A DNA stretch of 64,000 nt from Chiua virens (lineage: Eukaryota; Basidiomycota; Agaricomycetes; Boletales; Boletaceae): the NCBI GenBank assembly GCA_019787685.1, contig JAHNUO010000021.1, positions 310,001 through 374,000 of the forward strand, in the 5' to 3' direction. Numbering within the stretch: the first letter of the stretch is position 1; every line of letters starts with the position of its first letter. Positions 24,480 through 34,774 of the stretch are shown piece after piece. Below the pieces are notes generated by a model. The model was not told where the DNA came from, searched no databases, and saw only the letters and a list, made by a program, of their open reading frames with translations. A program made the translations under genes and the position numbers.

Positions 24480-26070
24480 ATGTCCTACTGGATGATGACA
24501 ACGACGTGATAACCGCAATCATCATAGTGCGGTTATCATGTTGTTGTCATTGTTGTCATGACGCGCTTCCCTCCCCTCATCACCTCATCCGATGCACACG
24601 GTCCCGACGCGCTCGCCATCATCTCGCTCTTGCCCTCCTTGCCCTCTCACCTCTCGCCACTGTTCCCACTCAACGATATGGTTATTGTGACGATGTCGCC
24701 GTCATCGTCGCGTCATGTTTTGTCACACCATTTTGGCCATCCCTTGCCTCTCCCCTTGTCCAATGTGGATGTGCACGGCCCCGACGCACCCACCGTCATC
24801 TCGTCCTCGCCTTCCTTGCCCTCTCCTCACCCTCTCCTCACCCTCTCCTCACCCTCTCCCCTTGTTCCACCTGAGGATAACAACAACATGACAATTGCGT
24901 ATTGTGATTGTCACGTTGTTGTTGTCGCATCGCGTTTTTTCACATCAGGTCGCCCTTCCCTCACCTCGCCACCTTGTCTGACGTGCAGTCCCAACGCGCC
25001 TGCCATCATCTTGCCCTTACCCTCACCCTCCTTGCCCTCGACTGGCCCTTCCATCGCCCTCTCCCCCCGGGCCGTTCCACCCAATGACGACATTGTGGAC
25101 CTTGCCACCTTGTTGATGCGCATGGTCCCAACGTGCTCATTGACATCTCACTATCACCCTCCTTGCCCTCAGCTCCCCCTTCCCTCATCCTCGTCTTACC
25201 CAACTTCGACAACGACATGATAACCACAATTGTGCAGTTATCACGTTGTTGTCGCTGTCATGTTGCTCCTCCCTCACCCTCGCCCCTCATCCCACAGGAC
25301 GATGACAACAACACGATATGTCGTTGTCATCACGTCGCACCCTTCCCATCATTGCACCCAACAACAACAACAACACGATAACTGTGATACTGTGGTCATC
25401 GTGTCGTTGTCACTGTTGTTGCATTTTTTTCGTCATCATTGTGTTGCGTTGTGTTGCCCCTCCCTCACCTTATCCTCCTATCCAACAACAATGACGTGGT
25501 AACCACATTGTCGCATTGCCTTTCCCTCACCTTGCCCCATCCGACGATGACAGTGGCGCAATACCTGTGTCGTTGTCAACATTGCATTGCATTGCCCTTC
25601 CAGCACTGGCACCTCAGGCTCTCACCTGACAATGACGATGACATGACGATGATGACATGATAACCATGTTGTCATTGTCGTGTCGTCATCATTGTCGCAT
25701 CACCTTTGCCTTTCCTCGCCCTCTCACCCTTCTCTCTCCTTTCCTGTTCGTCTAGAATACCTGTGACAATGACACGACAACCGTTGAGACATGGTTGTCG
25801 TGTCGTCATCATTGTCCTTGTTGCACTGCACTGTGCCTCCCTCTCCCTTTCTACACGTCTAAGATGGCTCGCACGACGACGACAATAACACGGTAATCAT
25901 TGCATCGTGTGTGGGTCATGTCGTCTTTGTCTTCATTATTGTCATCATTGTGACATGGTGTCATTCATGCTTCCTTCAGGTTTCCGATCACGAGGATAAA
26001 GATAATGACACAATAACAAGAGCACAGTTATCGTGTCGTTGTCATCATCTTCTGAGTTGCCATGTCACGT
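24480..26070. repeat. Left array of short inverted-repeat hairpins
   Basis: About nine short palindromes recur every 100-250 bp, each of the form ACRACGTGATAACCGC...GCGGTTATCACGTTGT with varied loops, for example near 24500, 24890, 25215, 25370, 25640, 25770 and 26005. The spacers are pyrimidine-rich on the plus strand (CCCTCACC, CTTGCCC). Stems are flanked by GAC/CAA/TGT trinucleotide runs. This is structural DNA, with no credible gene. Confidence 0.8.
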
Positions 26071-26559
26071 TGGTGTCAGCATCATCATTGTGATTGTCGA
26101 AAATTTGAACTTCACATGCACATCAACAAACACCCACTCTTGCTCCTTATTAGGAAATATTGTGGCATGCTTGATATGTCGTGTTTCAGAAATGGTAATA
26201 TGTTCTTTCTCTTTTTCCCTGCTTCCTCACAGTACATCACGTCATTTGTCTATATATATGCAATGTGATGTACTATTATATGTGTGTGAATGCTCAATTT
26301 GGGACATGAAACCTGATGTACAGTGATAATGTGGATTTGTTGGAAAAAGAAAAACATGACCGCTTTTTCCAAACATTCAGGTAATGCCCTATGAATAACA
26401 TATTCTCTGGGAGGTTTAAAACATATCTACAACATATCAGCAGCACAGATCACCAGGATCAGTCCTGGTGACAGTTGTGTCACATTCTTCTCCTGACCCA
26501 TGTTTCACCTTCCCATGCTTTCACAGTGATCTAGCTCCCCCAGAATTGTATATGTAGTG

Positions 26560-27470
26560 TTGTATGATTTATGCCTATGTATTCTGCCATATATATCACT
26601 GCCCACAATGTCTTAAACATTATCTAGGACACATTTATTACTTTTGTGCAATGAATATATTTAAAGGGATTTAAAGGGTATATTGTCAGGGCAATGTTGT
26701 ATTATCCTGGCTCCTATGCTACTCTAATACTCTCTATTTTACTGTATTTTTTGGATGAGGATTGAAGACGTGAGAACATATGAGATGCGTGGGAAACCAT
26801 CTGAAAACTTAGGAGACTTTGAAAACAAATCAAAAACTTGACATTATGGCTTCCACAACACTTCAGGAACCAATCTAAACAGTAGATAATGTATGTAGAA
26901 TGCAATAGAACTTGTGTACATCATGTGCCTAGCTTATTCTATTTCTAAGACATGGAAACTGCAAAAACACCTTTTCAGTGCAATTGCTTCAATGTCAACA
27001 TGATTGTGCGCATATGCTCAAAGTAACCTCATGGAATGCATGTTCGCAATTTTGATGTCTTAGGAATTAGAATAGGCTAGGCACACAGTGTACACATGTT
27101 ATATGGCATGTTAAATAGATTATCTACTACTTAGAATGGTGCTTAAGGCATTGTGGAAGCCACAATGTCAAGTTTTTGATTTGTTTTCAAAGTCTCCTAA
27201 GTTTTCAGATGATTTCCCACGCATCTCATATGTTTGAGTCGCTCCTCATGTCTTCAATCCTCATCCAAAAAATACAGTAAAATAGAGAGTATTAGAGTAG
27301 CATAGGAGCCAGGATAATACAACATTGCCCTGACAATATACCCTTTAAATCCCTTTAAATATATTCATTGCACAAAAGTAATAAATGTGTCCTAGATAAT
27401 GTTTAAGACATTATGGGCAGTAATATATACAGTAGAATATCTATATATACATCATTCAATGAGGCCTGCA
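26560..27470. repeat. ~900-bp near-perfect palindrome
   Basis: The arm 26577-26898 pairs with 27145-27450: for example GACACATTTATTACTTTTGTG near 26627 faces its complement near 27376, and TTTTTTGGATGAGGATTGAAGAC near 26747 faces its complement near 27251. Pairing continues inward (GCCTAGCTTATTCTATTTC near 26930 against 27060-27083). The unpaired centre is short, near 26960-27040. No coding frame is recognised. It could be a fold-back element or MITE inserted in the hairpin element, or a head-to-head duplication. Confidence 0.88.
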
Positions 27471-27861
27471 TAGTTTGGAGGAAGCTGGATCACTGCTGAA
27501 GCCTGATAAAGTGAAAGAGAGGAGAATATCACAACTATCACAGAATCAGTATCAGTAGGATCATTATTTGTTACGTGATTGGCTCGGATCATCCTGTAGA
27601 ATTACAATTGCACCACCATGACACGACAATGTGACACAGCACTGTCGTGTTCTTGTGCTGTTGCATCACATGTCGCACTTCCCTCGTCAAGTTGTCCCCC
27701 CTTCCTTCCTTCCATCATGCTACCACCCCCAGGCCTTTCAAGTTGTGCCACCAACCTGTTGTTCCGCTGCGATGATACACCACTGTGTCATACCATCCAC
27801 CCTCATCTTTCCCTCCTGTGTTACCACCCTCAGGCTTCAAGTTGCCTCGTCAGGATGATAT

Positions 27862-27923
27862 ATAGGGTTCTGCATGGGTATGGGTTGCAGTCTTGTGGCC
27901 CGTGCCCATACCCATACCCGTAG
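27862..27923. repeat. Short member of the CCCATA-rich element family
   Basis: It starts TAGGGTTCTGCATGGGTA and ends CCCATACCCATACCCGTAG, matching the two ends of the 380-bp element at 47381-47760 with the middle missing. Confidence 0.6.
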
Positions 27924-27984
27924 TGCGAGTTATGTACGCGTGCACGGGTACAACTACAGGTATGTGTTCTCACCCTGTCTGACG

Positions 27985-29420
27985 GCAACGACGACGATGT
28001 AATAACCGTTATAATGCGGTTGTCACGTTGTCGTCATCGCTCTCCCCCTCATTACCACCTTCACATCACCTTGCCTCTCCCTCAACTTGTCGACCTCGCC
28101 CTCACCTCACCTTTCACCCCACCTTGCCTGACGATGACGACGTGATAACCGCTATAACGTGGTCGTCACGTTGTCATCATCCTCATTGCTCTCACTCTTG
28201 CCCTCATCGCCTCGTCTTCGCATTCATCACCTCACCTTTCACCCCACCTTGCCTGACGACAACGTGATAACCGCTATAACACGGTCGTCACATTGTCGTC
28301 ACCCTCATCGCTCTCGCTCTCGCCCTCGTTGCCTCATCTTCACCTTCATCACCTCACCTTTCGCCCCACCTTGCCCAATGACGACGACGACGACGTGATA
28401 ACTGCTATAACGCAGTCATCATGTTGTCGTCGCCCTTGTCGCCCTTGATCTTGCTCTCGTCGCTCTTGATCTTGCTCTCGTTGCCCTCGTCTTGGTGGCA
28501 CCTTCGCTGCCTCACCTCTCGCCTCATCCTGCCTGACGATGATGACAACAATGACAACTACAATGTGATATGGTTATCACATCGTTGTTGCCTTTGTTGC
28601 TCTCCGAGTCGCCTTTGTTGCCCTTGTCATCGTTGCCTTTGCCTTGCCTCACCCCTCACTTCACCTGATGATGCCAACACCAACACCAATGCCAACAATG
28701 TGATAACCGCTATAACGCGGTTGTCATGTCGTCATTGTCATCGCCCTCGCCTTCTTGCCTGACGAAAACAACGAAAACAACGTGACAACCGCGATAATGC
28801 GGTTGTCACGTTGTTGTTGTTGTCACCCTCATTGTTGTCGCCCTCTGGCTTGCCTTGCCTTGCCTTGCCTCTCCTTCCCTTGCCCTTCCCTTGCCTGACG
28901 ACAACGACAACGACACAATAACCACGTTATCGCAGTTATAGTGCTGTTGTCGTTGTCGTTGCCATCATGTCATTCGGCAGGCCGGAGTGGTGAAGTGAAG
29001 GGGTGGGCGTGGGCCACATGGCACGGTTATTGCATTGTCATCGTCAGGTGCCAGGACGGCAGAAAAGGGTGGGGAAGGGCGACACGATGACAACATGGTT
29101 ATCATGTCATTGTCGTCGTGTTGTCGTTGTCGGGTGGGATGAGGGGGGGAGCCTGAGGGAGCTAGTAGTGGAAGGGTGATGCAACGCGATGTCGACAATG
29201 TGGTTATCGTGTTTTTGTCATTGTCGGGTGGGATGAGGGTGAGGGAAAGGTGACATGACGCGACGGGGGCAACACAACAACAACAACGCAATGACAGCGA
29301 CATGCTGGCCGCAATACCGCAGTCATCGTGTCATTGTCGTTGGGTGGGATGATGGGAAAGGGTGGGGAAGGGCGACGCAACAACGCAACAACAACAACAA
29401 CAACAACAATAGTGCGTCGT
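27985..29420. repeat. Right array of short inverted-repeat hairpins, with strand switch
   Basis: About twelve hairpins of the ACGTGATAACCGCTATAACGC type recur near 28000, 28140, 28260, 28390, 28690, 28770 and 28905, spaced about 110-150 bp. They continue in a G-rich context near 29010, 29080, 29190 and 29290. Up to about 28970 the spacers are C-rich on the plus strand (CACCTTGCCTGACGA); after that they are G-rich (GGGTGGGATGAGGG). The last kilobase is thus inverted relative to the rest and mirrors the left end of the element. Confidence 0.8.
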
Positions 29421-30184
29421 TGCCATTGTTGTCACCATCGTGTCATTTGGCAGGCCAGGGTGGTGAAGCGAAGGGGTAGGCGGGGGCTGCGTGGCATGTG
29501 TGTTCATGCCGACGCACAGAAAGCAGTGGGGCAGGGCAGCAAGAGCAGGGCGTCGAGTGAGGCTGAGCAGGTGTGAGACAGGAAGGGTGGGAGCGTCCGT
29601 GTGTGTTGGGAGGATGAGGACAGGGATGTGACAGCATCGGACTACTGGCACGTGCACGTCGGGCGCAGCAGCGCTTGGGTGAATGTGGGTGGGCAGGGCA
29701 GGTGTGTCGGGAGGTATCGAGGCTCGATCAGGGCTTGGGAGTGGTTCTTGCAAGGCCTCGATGATGCCTCACGAGGGAGGCCAAGGGCAATGAGGCACAG
29801 TCGAGGTTTGTGAGTGGTCCTCATTGACAGTGCATGGACTTCACGGATGGCTGTGAGATGATCTTGCAAGGCAGACGAGGAGCTGCATAACCGTATTTGG
29901 CCTATGGTGGCAAGGGAGGCGAGTGGCGGGGTCTTACAGACCAATTTTCCTTGTAGGTGGTAAATGGTCTGAAAGACCATCAGAGGTTGAAAAAAGTGCT
30001 GTCAAGGGTGTAGTTTCTCTTTTACCTTGTCCTATCGTTCCTTTGCATCTCATCTACTCGAATCAATACTCTCATCGCCTCGCCTCCACCCAGATACTTT
30101 TACATCGACCGCTTTTCATTCCGGATCGTTCAGCAGCCTCTAGGACTCTTAGACAAACCTGAATCCATCATTCCTTCAAATATA

Positions 30185-30413
30185 CAGTGACCTCAAAAAC
30201 CCTTTCCATACTAACCGCAATTGCAGTGCATGAAGCGCACTGACAGACACTGTGGGAATCTTGCTTAGCTTTGGTGGAGTTATAAATAGCACTTACTCTC
30301 AGCTACAAATCAGCCGCCAAGATCATGTGATTTGGTTCACACGCCATTAAGATATGATCATTTTGAAATAGCCATGTCATGGAAAGGGTTTTTGAGCTTT
30401 TGAAATCACAAGG
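30185..30413. repeat. Left ~225-bp terminal inverted repeat of the Tc1 element
   Basis: It pairs with 31573-31797. Each repeat is itself bounded by inverted copies of CTCAAAAACCCTTTCC (near 30191 and 30380 on the left, 31590 and 31775 on the right). The motif therefore occurs four times in alternating orientation, and each end can fold on itself. An inner GCGCACTG hairpin lies near the outer tip. Confidence 0.85.
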
Positions 30414-30427
30414 GTATTTGGGTATTA

Positions 30428-31447
30428 TTAGTACTTGGTATAGCCTCCTTTTGCTTTAAGCACTGCCTGAACCCTCCTAGGCATGCTCTCAATCAATGTC
30501 TGACACTCCTCAACTGGTATCCTCTCCCACTCCATCTGAACTCTTTCCCACAACTCATGAATCCCATTAGGAGGGTTTTCATGCTCTGCAAGCCTCCCTT
30601 TAAGCCATCCCCAGAGATGTTCTATAGGGTTTAGGTCAGGAGACTGTGCAGGCCAACCCATGGTATCAAATTCCTGCTCCTCTAGCCATTCCTTGACCTT
30701 CTTGCAGGTATGCTTGGGATCATTGTCTTGCTGAAAGATGGTATCAGGAGGATTGAAACCATAATACTCCAATGTTTGCTTCAGCTCATCCTTCAAAATC
30801 TGAAGGTAGAGGTCCCCATCCATCTTACCATCAATCTTGGAAGCAAATCCAACACCCTCCCAAGTCATACAGCCCCACATTATTAGAGAACCTCCCCTAA
30901 ACTTGAGGGTCCCATTTACCAGCCTATCACTCAGCCCCTCACCTGACCTTTTCCAAGCCCATTTATGCCCATCTGACCCTAGGCGATTGATTTTGGTCTC
31001 ATCAGACCATATTACCTTCTTCCAGTCCTCTACAGTCCAATCCTTGTAGGCATAAGCAAAATCCAAACGAGCCTTGCGATGCCTAGCAGAGAGAATAGGG
31101 CGTTTGGACTTGACCACAGCCTTCATACCAGATTTCTTCAAATGAAGATGAACTGTACTGGCAGAGAGAGGTTCATTGATGATATTGGAGAGAGCTTTGG
31201 TCACTTGGACAGCATTTTCAGCTCTGCCAGAGGTGATAAGGTGCTGGGCATGGTGAATGTTGGCAGGAGAAAGCTTGGAAGGACGACCACTAATAGCTTT
31301 GGGAAGGGTAGAACGCTTCTTGGAGCAAAGTTTGGATATAGCAGAAGGGCTGAGACCAGTTTGCTTGGCAATGGCTTCACCAGAGTGGCCAGCATCAAGC
31401 AAAGAAAGAATAGTGTTTTGCTGAGTGAGAGAGAGGGATTTAACCAT
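30428..31447 (-). CDS. Tc1 transposase, DD34E type
   Basis: This 339-residue frame is uninterrupted from the ATG at 31447 to the stop at 30428 and has the normal length for a Tc1 transposase, which cuts and pastes the element by binding its terminal repeats. The N-terminus has two helix-turn-helix regions (AGHSGEAIAKQTGLSPSAIS, residues about 18-37, and a second near 80-110 with a GRPSKLS hook between). The catalytic residues are the Asp in VIWSDETKIN (about 150), the Asp in IFQQDNDPKHT (about 242) and the Glu in DLNPIEHLWGWLK, exactly 34 residues later. No stop or frameshift is visible, which sets it apart from every other transposase in the window. Expression and activity cannot be judged from sequence. 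Confidence 0.96.
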   Translation of the reverse strand: MVKSLSLTQQNTILSLLDAGHSGEAIAKQTGLSPSAISKLCSKKRSTLPKAISGRPSKLSPANIHHAQHLITSGRAENAVQVTKALSNIINEPLSASTVHLHLKKSGMKAVVKSKRPILSARHRKARLDFAYAYKDWTVEDWKKVIWSDETKINRLGSDGHKWAWKRSGEGLSDRLVNGTLKFRGGSLIMWGCMTWEGVGFASKIDGKMDGDLYLQILKDELKQTLEYYGFNPPDTIFQQDNDPKHTCKKVKEWLEEQEFDTMGWPAQSPDLNPIEHLWGWLKGRLAEHENPPNGIHELWERVQMEWERIPVEECQTLIESMPRRVQAVLKAKGGYTKY

Positions 31448-31863
31448 GATAGTAGTTGAGAATTAAGAAGTGTGTGAACTTTTTAAAACTCAGACATGCT
31501 ATTTACATGTATATCCTTGTTTGCATTACCAAATAATGACAAATATTGAATGATTTGATTGAGATCCTAATTATTATTTCAAAAGCTCAAAAACCCTTTC
31601 CATGACATGGCTATTTCAAAATGATCATATCTTAACGGCATGTAAACCAAATTACATGATCTTGGTGGCTGATTTGTAGCTGAGAGTAAGTGCTATTTAT
31701 AACTCCACCAAAGCTAAGCAAGATTCCCACAGTGTCTGGCAGTGCGCTTCGCGCACTGCAGTTGCAGTTAGTATGGAAAGGGTTTTTGAGGTCACTGTAA
31801 CCCCCCTTGGGATGAACCTATCGCCCCACCTTTCTTCATATCATCTATTATTAGTTTTCTACA

Positions 31864-31960
31864 GTGCGTTGCATGAACAGGTGTTGTGGAAATTAAGAGG
31901 AATGGTGGGTGATGCACTCCATGCCCTCTGTTTTACTTGTCCCCCCTTCCTTCGGTTTCC
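31864..31960 (+). pseudogene. MED14: MED14 copy, third fragment beyond the nested LTR
   Basis: Directly after the LTR the sequence reads ALHEQVLWKLRG and then loses similarity. This fits the end of the MED14 C-terminal region that stops at 23552, so the LTR interrupted one gene. The frame before and after the LTR differs by one base, so decay or a small indel accompanied the insertion. The end at 31960 is approximate. Confidence 0.55.
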
Positions 31961-33039
31961 TGTGTTTCATAGTTGCACAATGCATGTTTATGGCAAAAGT
32001 GGACTAGCACCAGGCTATAGCACCTGTCACTTATGACCAGATGAAAAATGAAATGGTACGTTTCTCTATGTCGAGCGTGCCGCATCAATATACTACCAGT
32101 AAGAAGGTGGGAAAGGTATATTCTGATATTATGTGATAAGGATTGCAGTTTCTCGACAGACCAAGCGAGATAAAATTACCTAGTGTATAAAGCATCTATC
32201 AGGACTTCCCTCCTTACCTGATAATCCTTTACAAATGTCATGGTTTTTTCACAGCATGATACATGTTGTCAAACCCTTATGAACTGCCATATTCACTTAT
32301 AATCCCTCCCAAAAAAATATAACTGTACAAGGAATCTATGTGAGATGTAATATGATAATGCTTGATAACCTTGTCATAAAGAATTATGTACTGGAATTTA
32401 TCTGGGAGTGAGCAGGATTTCTGATAATGGGCTTATGAGCATGTAAAAGTCATCAGCAAAACCTCAGTTCACTTAACCATGGCTTAACATGAGTAAGTCA
32501 CTCACTAAGTAGACTAAGTTTGATAAGAGTGGAGGATCTTAGATGATATTTAGGATCACACCATGGAATTGTGCTTTAATGTGTCTTAGAATGGTTTATC
32601 ACAGATTTCACGTGGCACAAGTTAAGATCAACAGGACACAAATCAAGATTAAATCAGGGGATGACATCACCAAGAGCAAACTGAACACATTAGGATGGGA
32701 AGAATAACCAGTCAATGATGAAAAAACAGAATTAAAATGATGCAGGGTAGTGATGCCAGGGCCTAGCCTGAAAGCCCTGAGCCAGTCAAGCCTAGCCCCA
32801 AAAAGCCTGACCGGGCTGGGCCATGCTAGGGGCCTGGTGGGGCCTGGAGCCTGGCCTGGGAATTTGAGAAGCTGTGAGCTGAGTCAAGCTAGGCCCCAGA
32901 AGCCTTGAGATTGCAGGGTCATTCCTGGCCGGCAAGAGCTGATATGTACCTATGAATGGCATGTTGATATGAAAACTTTCTTGAAGTTTCACCTCTTCTG
33001 CCAATCCCATTTACTCGCTTACTCCAAAATGGTACTGAT
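31961..33039. other. Non-coding, with a GGCCT/AGCCT-rich patch
   Basis: No recognisable protein is present. At 32755-32900 the sequence is dense in CAAGCCTAG, GGGCCTGG and AGCCTGG words, a low-complexity patch. Confidence 0.45.
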
Positions 33040-34318
33040 ATGTCTGATGCTGAGGAACAGCCTTGCTGGCCCAAATGTGTAGCCGCACCATTTGCATGTG
33101 TGATATGTGCTGACAACACAGCTGATTTAGAGTTGTCCTCTGACTGCAGAGCACAGGTTGCAATGCGGCCACCCAAAGATGACAATGGACCTGGTGCAAA
33201 ACACAAAGTTGAAGCCCCTGTTTCCCCCAGTGACTCTGAGGCTGAGGGCCCACCCAAAAAGATGAAGGGTAAGTAGCAAATTTTGACCATGTGATCCTTA
33301 ACAAATGTTTTCTTAGGGATTTGGAAAGACTGGTTGCCATCAAATGCCAATGAGTCTGATGGCCTAACTGGATCTGACAGTCTACTCAAGGACATTGAGG
33401 TTATTGATGTGGATGAGCCAACCAAGAGAGGATGTGCTAAGTGCACTCAAGACATTGACACTGTAGAAAACAAATAGTAGGTGGTGAGAAGGAAGGTGGG
33501 GTGATAGGTTTATTCCAAGGAGGATTATACTTGAAGGGATTGAAGGATTTGGGTTTGTCTATGAGTCCTAGAGGCTGCTGAACAATCTGGAATGAGAAGC
33601 CGTCAATGGAAAAGTATCTAGGTGGAGTCAAGGCGATGAGAGGATTGATTTGAGTTGATGAGATGCAAAGGAATGATAGGATGAGGTAAAAGGAAGGCTA
33701 TCCAGCCCACTCACACATGGGAGAGTAGACAGGTGATCTCCTGAATGCAGAAAGATGATATTTAATGTTAGAAAACATGGTTTTATAGTCCTGGGCATAA
33801 CCCAGAACTGTTAAAGGCAATCTGACCCTAGCTAAGTATACAGGATTGATGTAGGGTGAGTATTTAAGAAAAGGAGTGTCAAACCTTGTAGATAACAAAA
33901 GGAAAGGAAGATGTTATGATAGTAATGACCTTAATAAGGCCAAATCAAATAGAACAAGTTAAATCAGATGAAGCAGGGCACAGCCTATCCATGCAATGGA
34001 GCATCTGATGTTCCAAAAAATGCTGGATATTGCCTCACATGCTCCCAACAGGATCAAGCTGCCCAGTTGCACTACGACATGTGATCTCATCATCAACAAA
34101 TTCAAACTTGATTTCATCTTGCTCAGAAAGAAACTCTTGGTATGTATACATTCCATTACACAATACTCAACTAACATACAATAGAGTACAAGTGTTCGGG
34201 GATGGATTAACCTTACCTGTGATGCATGGCAGGTGTCGAACTGTGACAGATACTTTGCCATTACTGCATCATGGGTTGAGAAGAACATGCCCCACATGTG
34301 GATCCTTTGAACTGGCCT
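33040..34318 (+). pseudogene. hAT-family transposase remnant, N-terminal half
   Basis: The first piece (33040-33461) is Asp/Glu-rich and ends with a Cys-x2-Cys (GCAKCTQDID), as in the N-terminus of many basidiomycete hAT proteins. After the LTR fragment 33462-33976 the frame continues with MLDIASHAPNRIKLPS (about 34020). An intron fits at about 34140-34184. It is followed by GWINLTCDAWQVSNCDRYF and AITASWVEKNMP (34199-34290), the region around the first catalytic Asp. The remnant then stops at a copia LTR (34319). It belongs to a different hAT group from the 4017-8778 element. The C-terminal half with the hATC domain is missing. Confidence 0.72.
33462..33976 (+). mobile_element. Truncated LTR, family B
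   Basis: It matches the family-B LTR from its TGTAGAAAAC start to about three quarters of its length (CAGATGAAGCAG), after which hAT sequence resumes. The last ~200 bp of the LTR are missing. It interrupts the hAT remnant. Confidence 0.75.
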
Positions 34319-34767
34319 TGTAGCATTTATTTACAGTAGCTCAACAACACACACAATGAAATCTATCTCGGGCAGGCATTATATAAAGGTGTCAGACATT
34401 TGGGTATAACATATAAAGTATGTGATCTCTACTTGTAAGTATATGTCCGTTCATGTCCCTAACTGTTGTATTAGATTGGATTGTAATTCAACACAGACTA
34501 AACAAGGGTATGTATATACTCCAGTCATGGTGAAAGAGACTAAACTGTACCTAAACGAGGGTATGAACATACTACAGTAGGTCAGTAAATAGTAAAATGA
34601 GGGTGGAATACTGTGGCTTACCTCCAGTTGTGGTAAAAGAGACTGGAGGAAGGCATGCAGCGTGTTGTGAGTAAAAGTATGGTTGATGTCCATATATGGT
34701 AACATAGTGTATATATGTATGTAGTAAGCATGAATAAGAAGATCTATCTATGGACTGATCTCCAACA
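34319..34767 (-). repeat. Copia LTR with adjacent polypurine tract
   Basis: The segment runs TGTAGCATTT...TCTCCAACA on the plus strand (TG...CA ends, 449 bp). On the minus strand it starts TGTTGGAGATC and is preceded by a purine tract read GAGGGGGTG (about 34768-34778), as expected for the 3' LTR of the minus-strand copia element next to it. Confidence 0.7.
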
Positions 34768-34774
34768 CACCCCC

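Larger units (their letters stand above)
24028..30010. mobile_element. 6-kb KDZ-like non-autonomous transposon with hairpin arrays
   Basis: The two ends are imperfect inverted repeats of about 45 bp. The left starts CACCTCAGGCAGCACTTTT; the right, read inward, starts CACCCTTGACAGCACTTTT. Both continue into GATGGTCTTTCAGACCA. The element is flanked by an 8-bp duplication TAGTTTCT (24020-24027 and 30011-30018), and removing it restores the LTR sequence. The left end and the following GGTCT...AGACC hairpin and TTTTCCTTGTAGG-like word match the start of the KDZ element at 37779, so I assign it to the same group. No transposase or other domain-bearing frame lies inside. It holds two hairpin arrays, a ~900-bp palindrome and a fragment of the CCCATA element. 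Long frames here translate simple sequence. Confidence 0.82.
30185..31797 (-). mobile_element. Tc1/mariner element, apparently intact
   Basis: The element is 1613 bp, bounded by CAGTGACCTCAAAAACC and its complement, and flanked by TA at 30183-30184 and 31798-31799, the target duplication of this superfamily. It has long terminal inverted repeats and one uninterrupted transposase frame. It is inserted in the family-B LTR; removing it and one TA restores the LTR sequence. Confidence 0.95.
23553..31863 (-). mobile_element. LTR of family B, reverse, split by two nested insertions
   Basis: The terminal and internal sequence matches the family-B LTR at 4178-4884 in reverse complement. It is present as three pieces: 23553-24027, 30011-30184 and 31798-31863. 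Joined, they give one LTR of about 700 bp with TGTAG...CTACA ends. A 5983-bp KDZ-like element and a 1613-bp Tc1 element fill the gaps. Flanking bases read ...TTTGCGC before and GTGCGTTGC after, so the target duplication is only approximate (TGCG shared). MED14 sequence lies on both sides. Confidence 0.85.

Noticed and set aside
27985..29420. CRISPR-like regular spacing of palindromic repeats
   Set aside because: Stem sequences vary, spacers are low-complexity and repetitive, and the genome is eukaryotic. The structure belongs to a transposon.
24255..29980. Many long Pro/Ser/His-rich frames on both strands in the hairpin element
   Set aside because: They translate simple-sequence spacers and hairpin stems, appear in several frames at once and have no conserved motifs.
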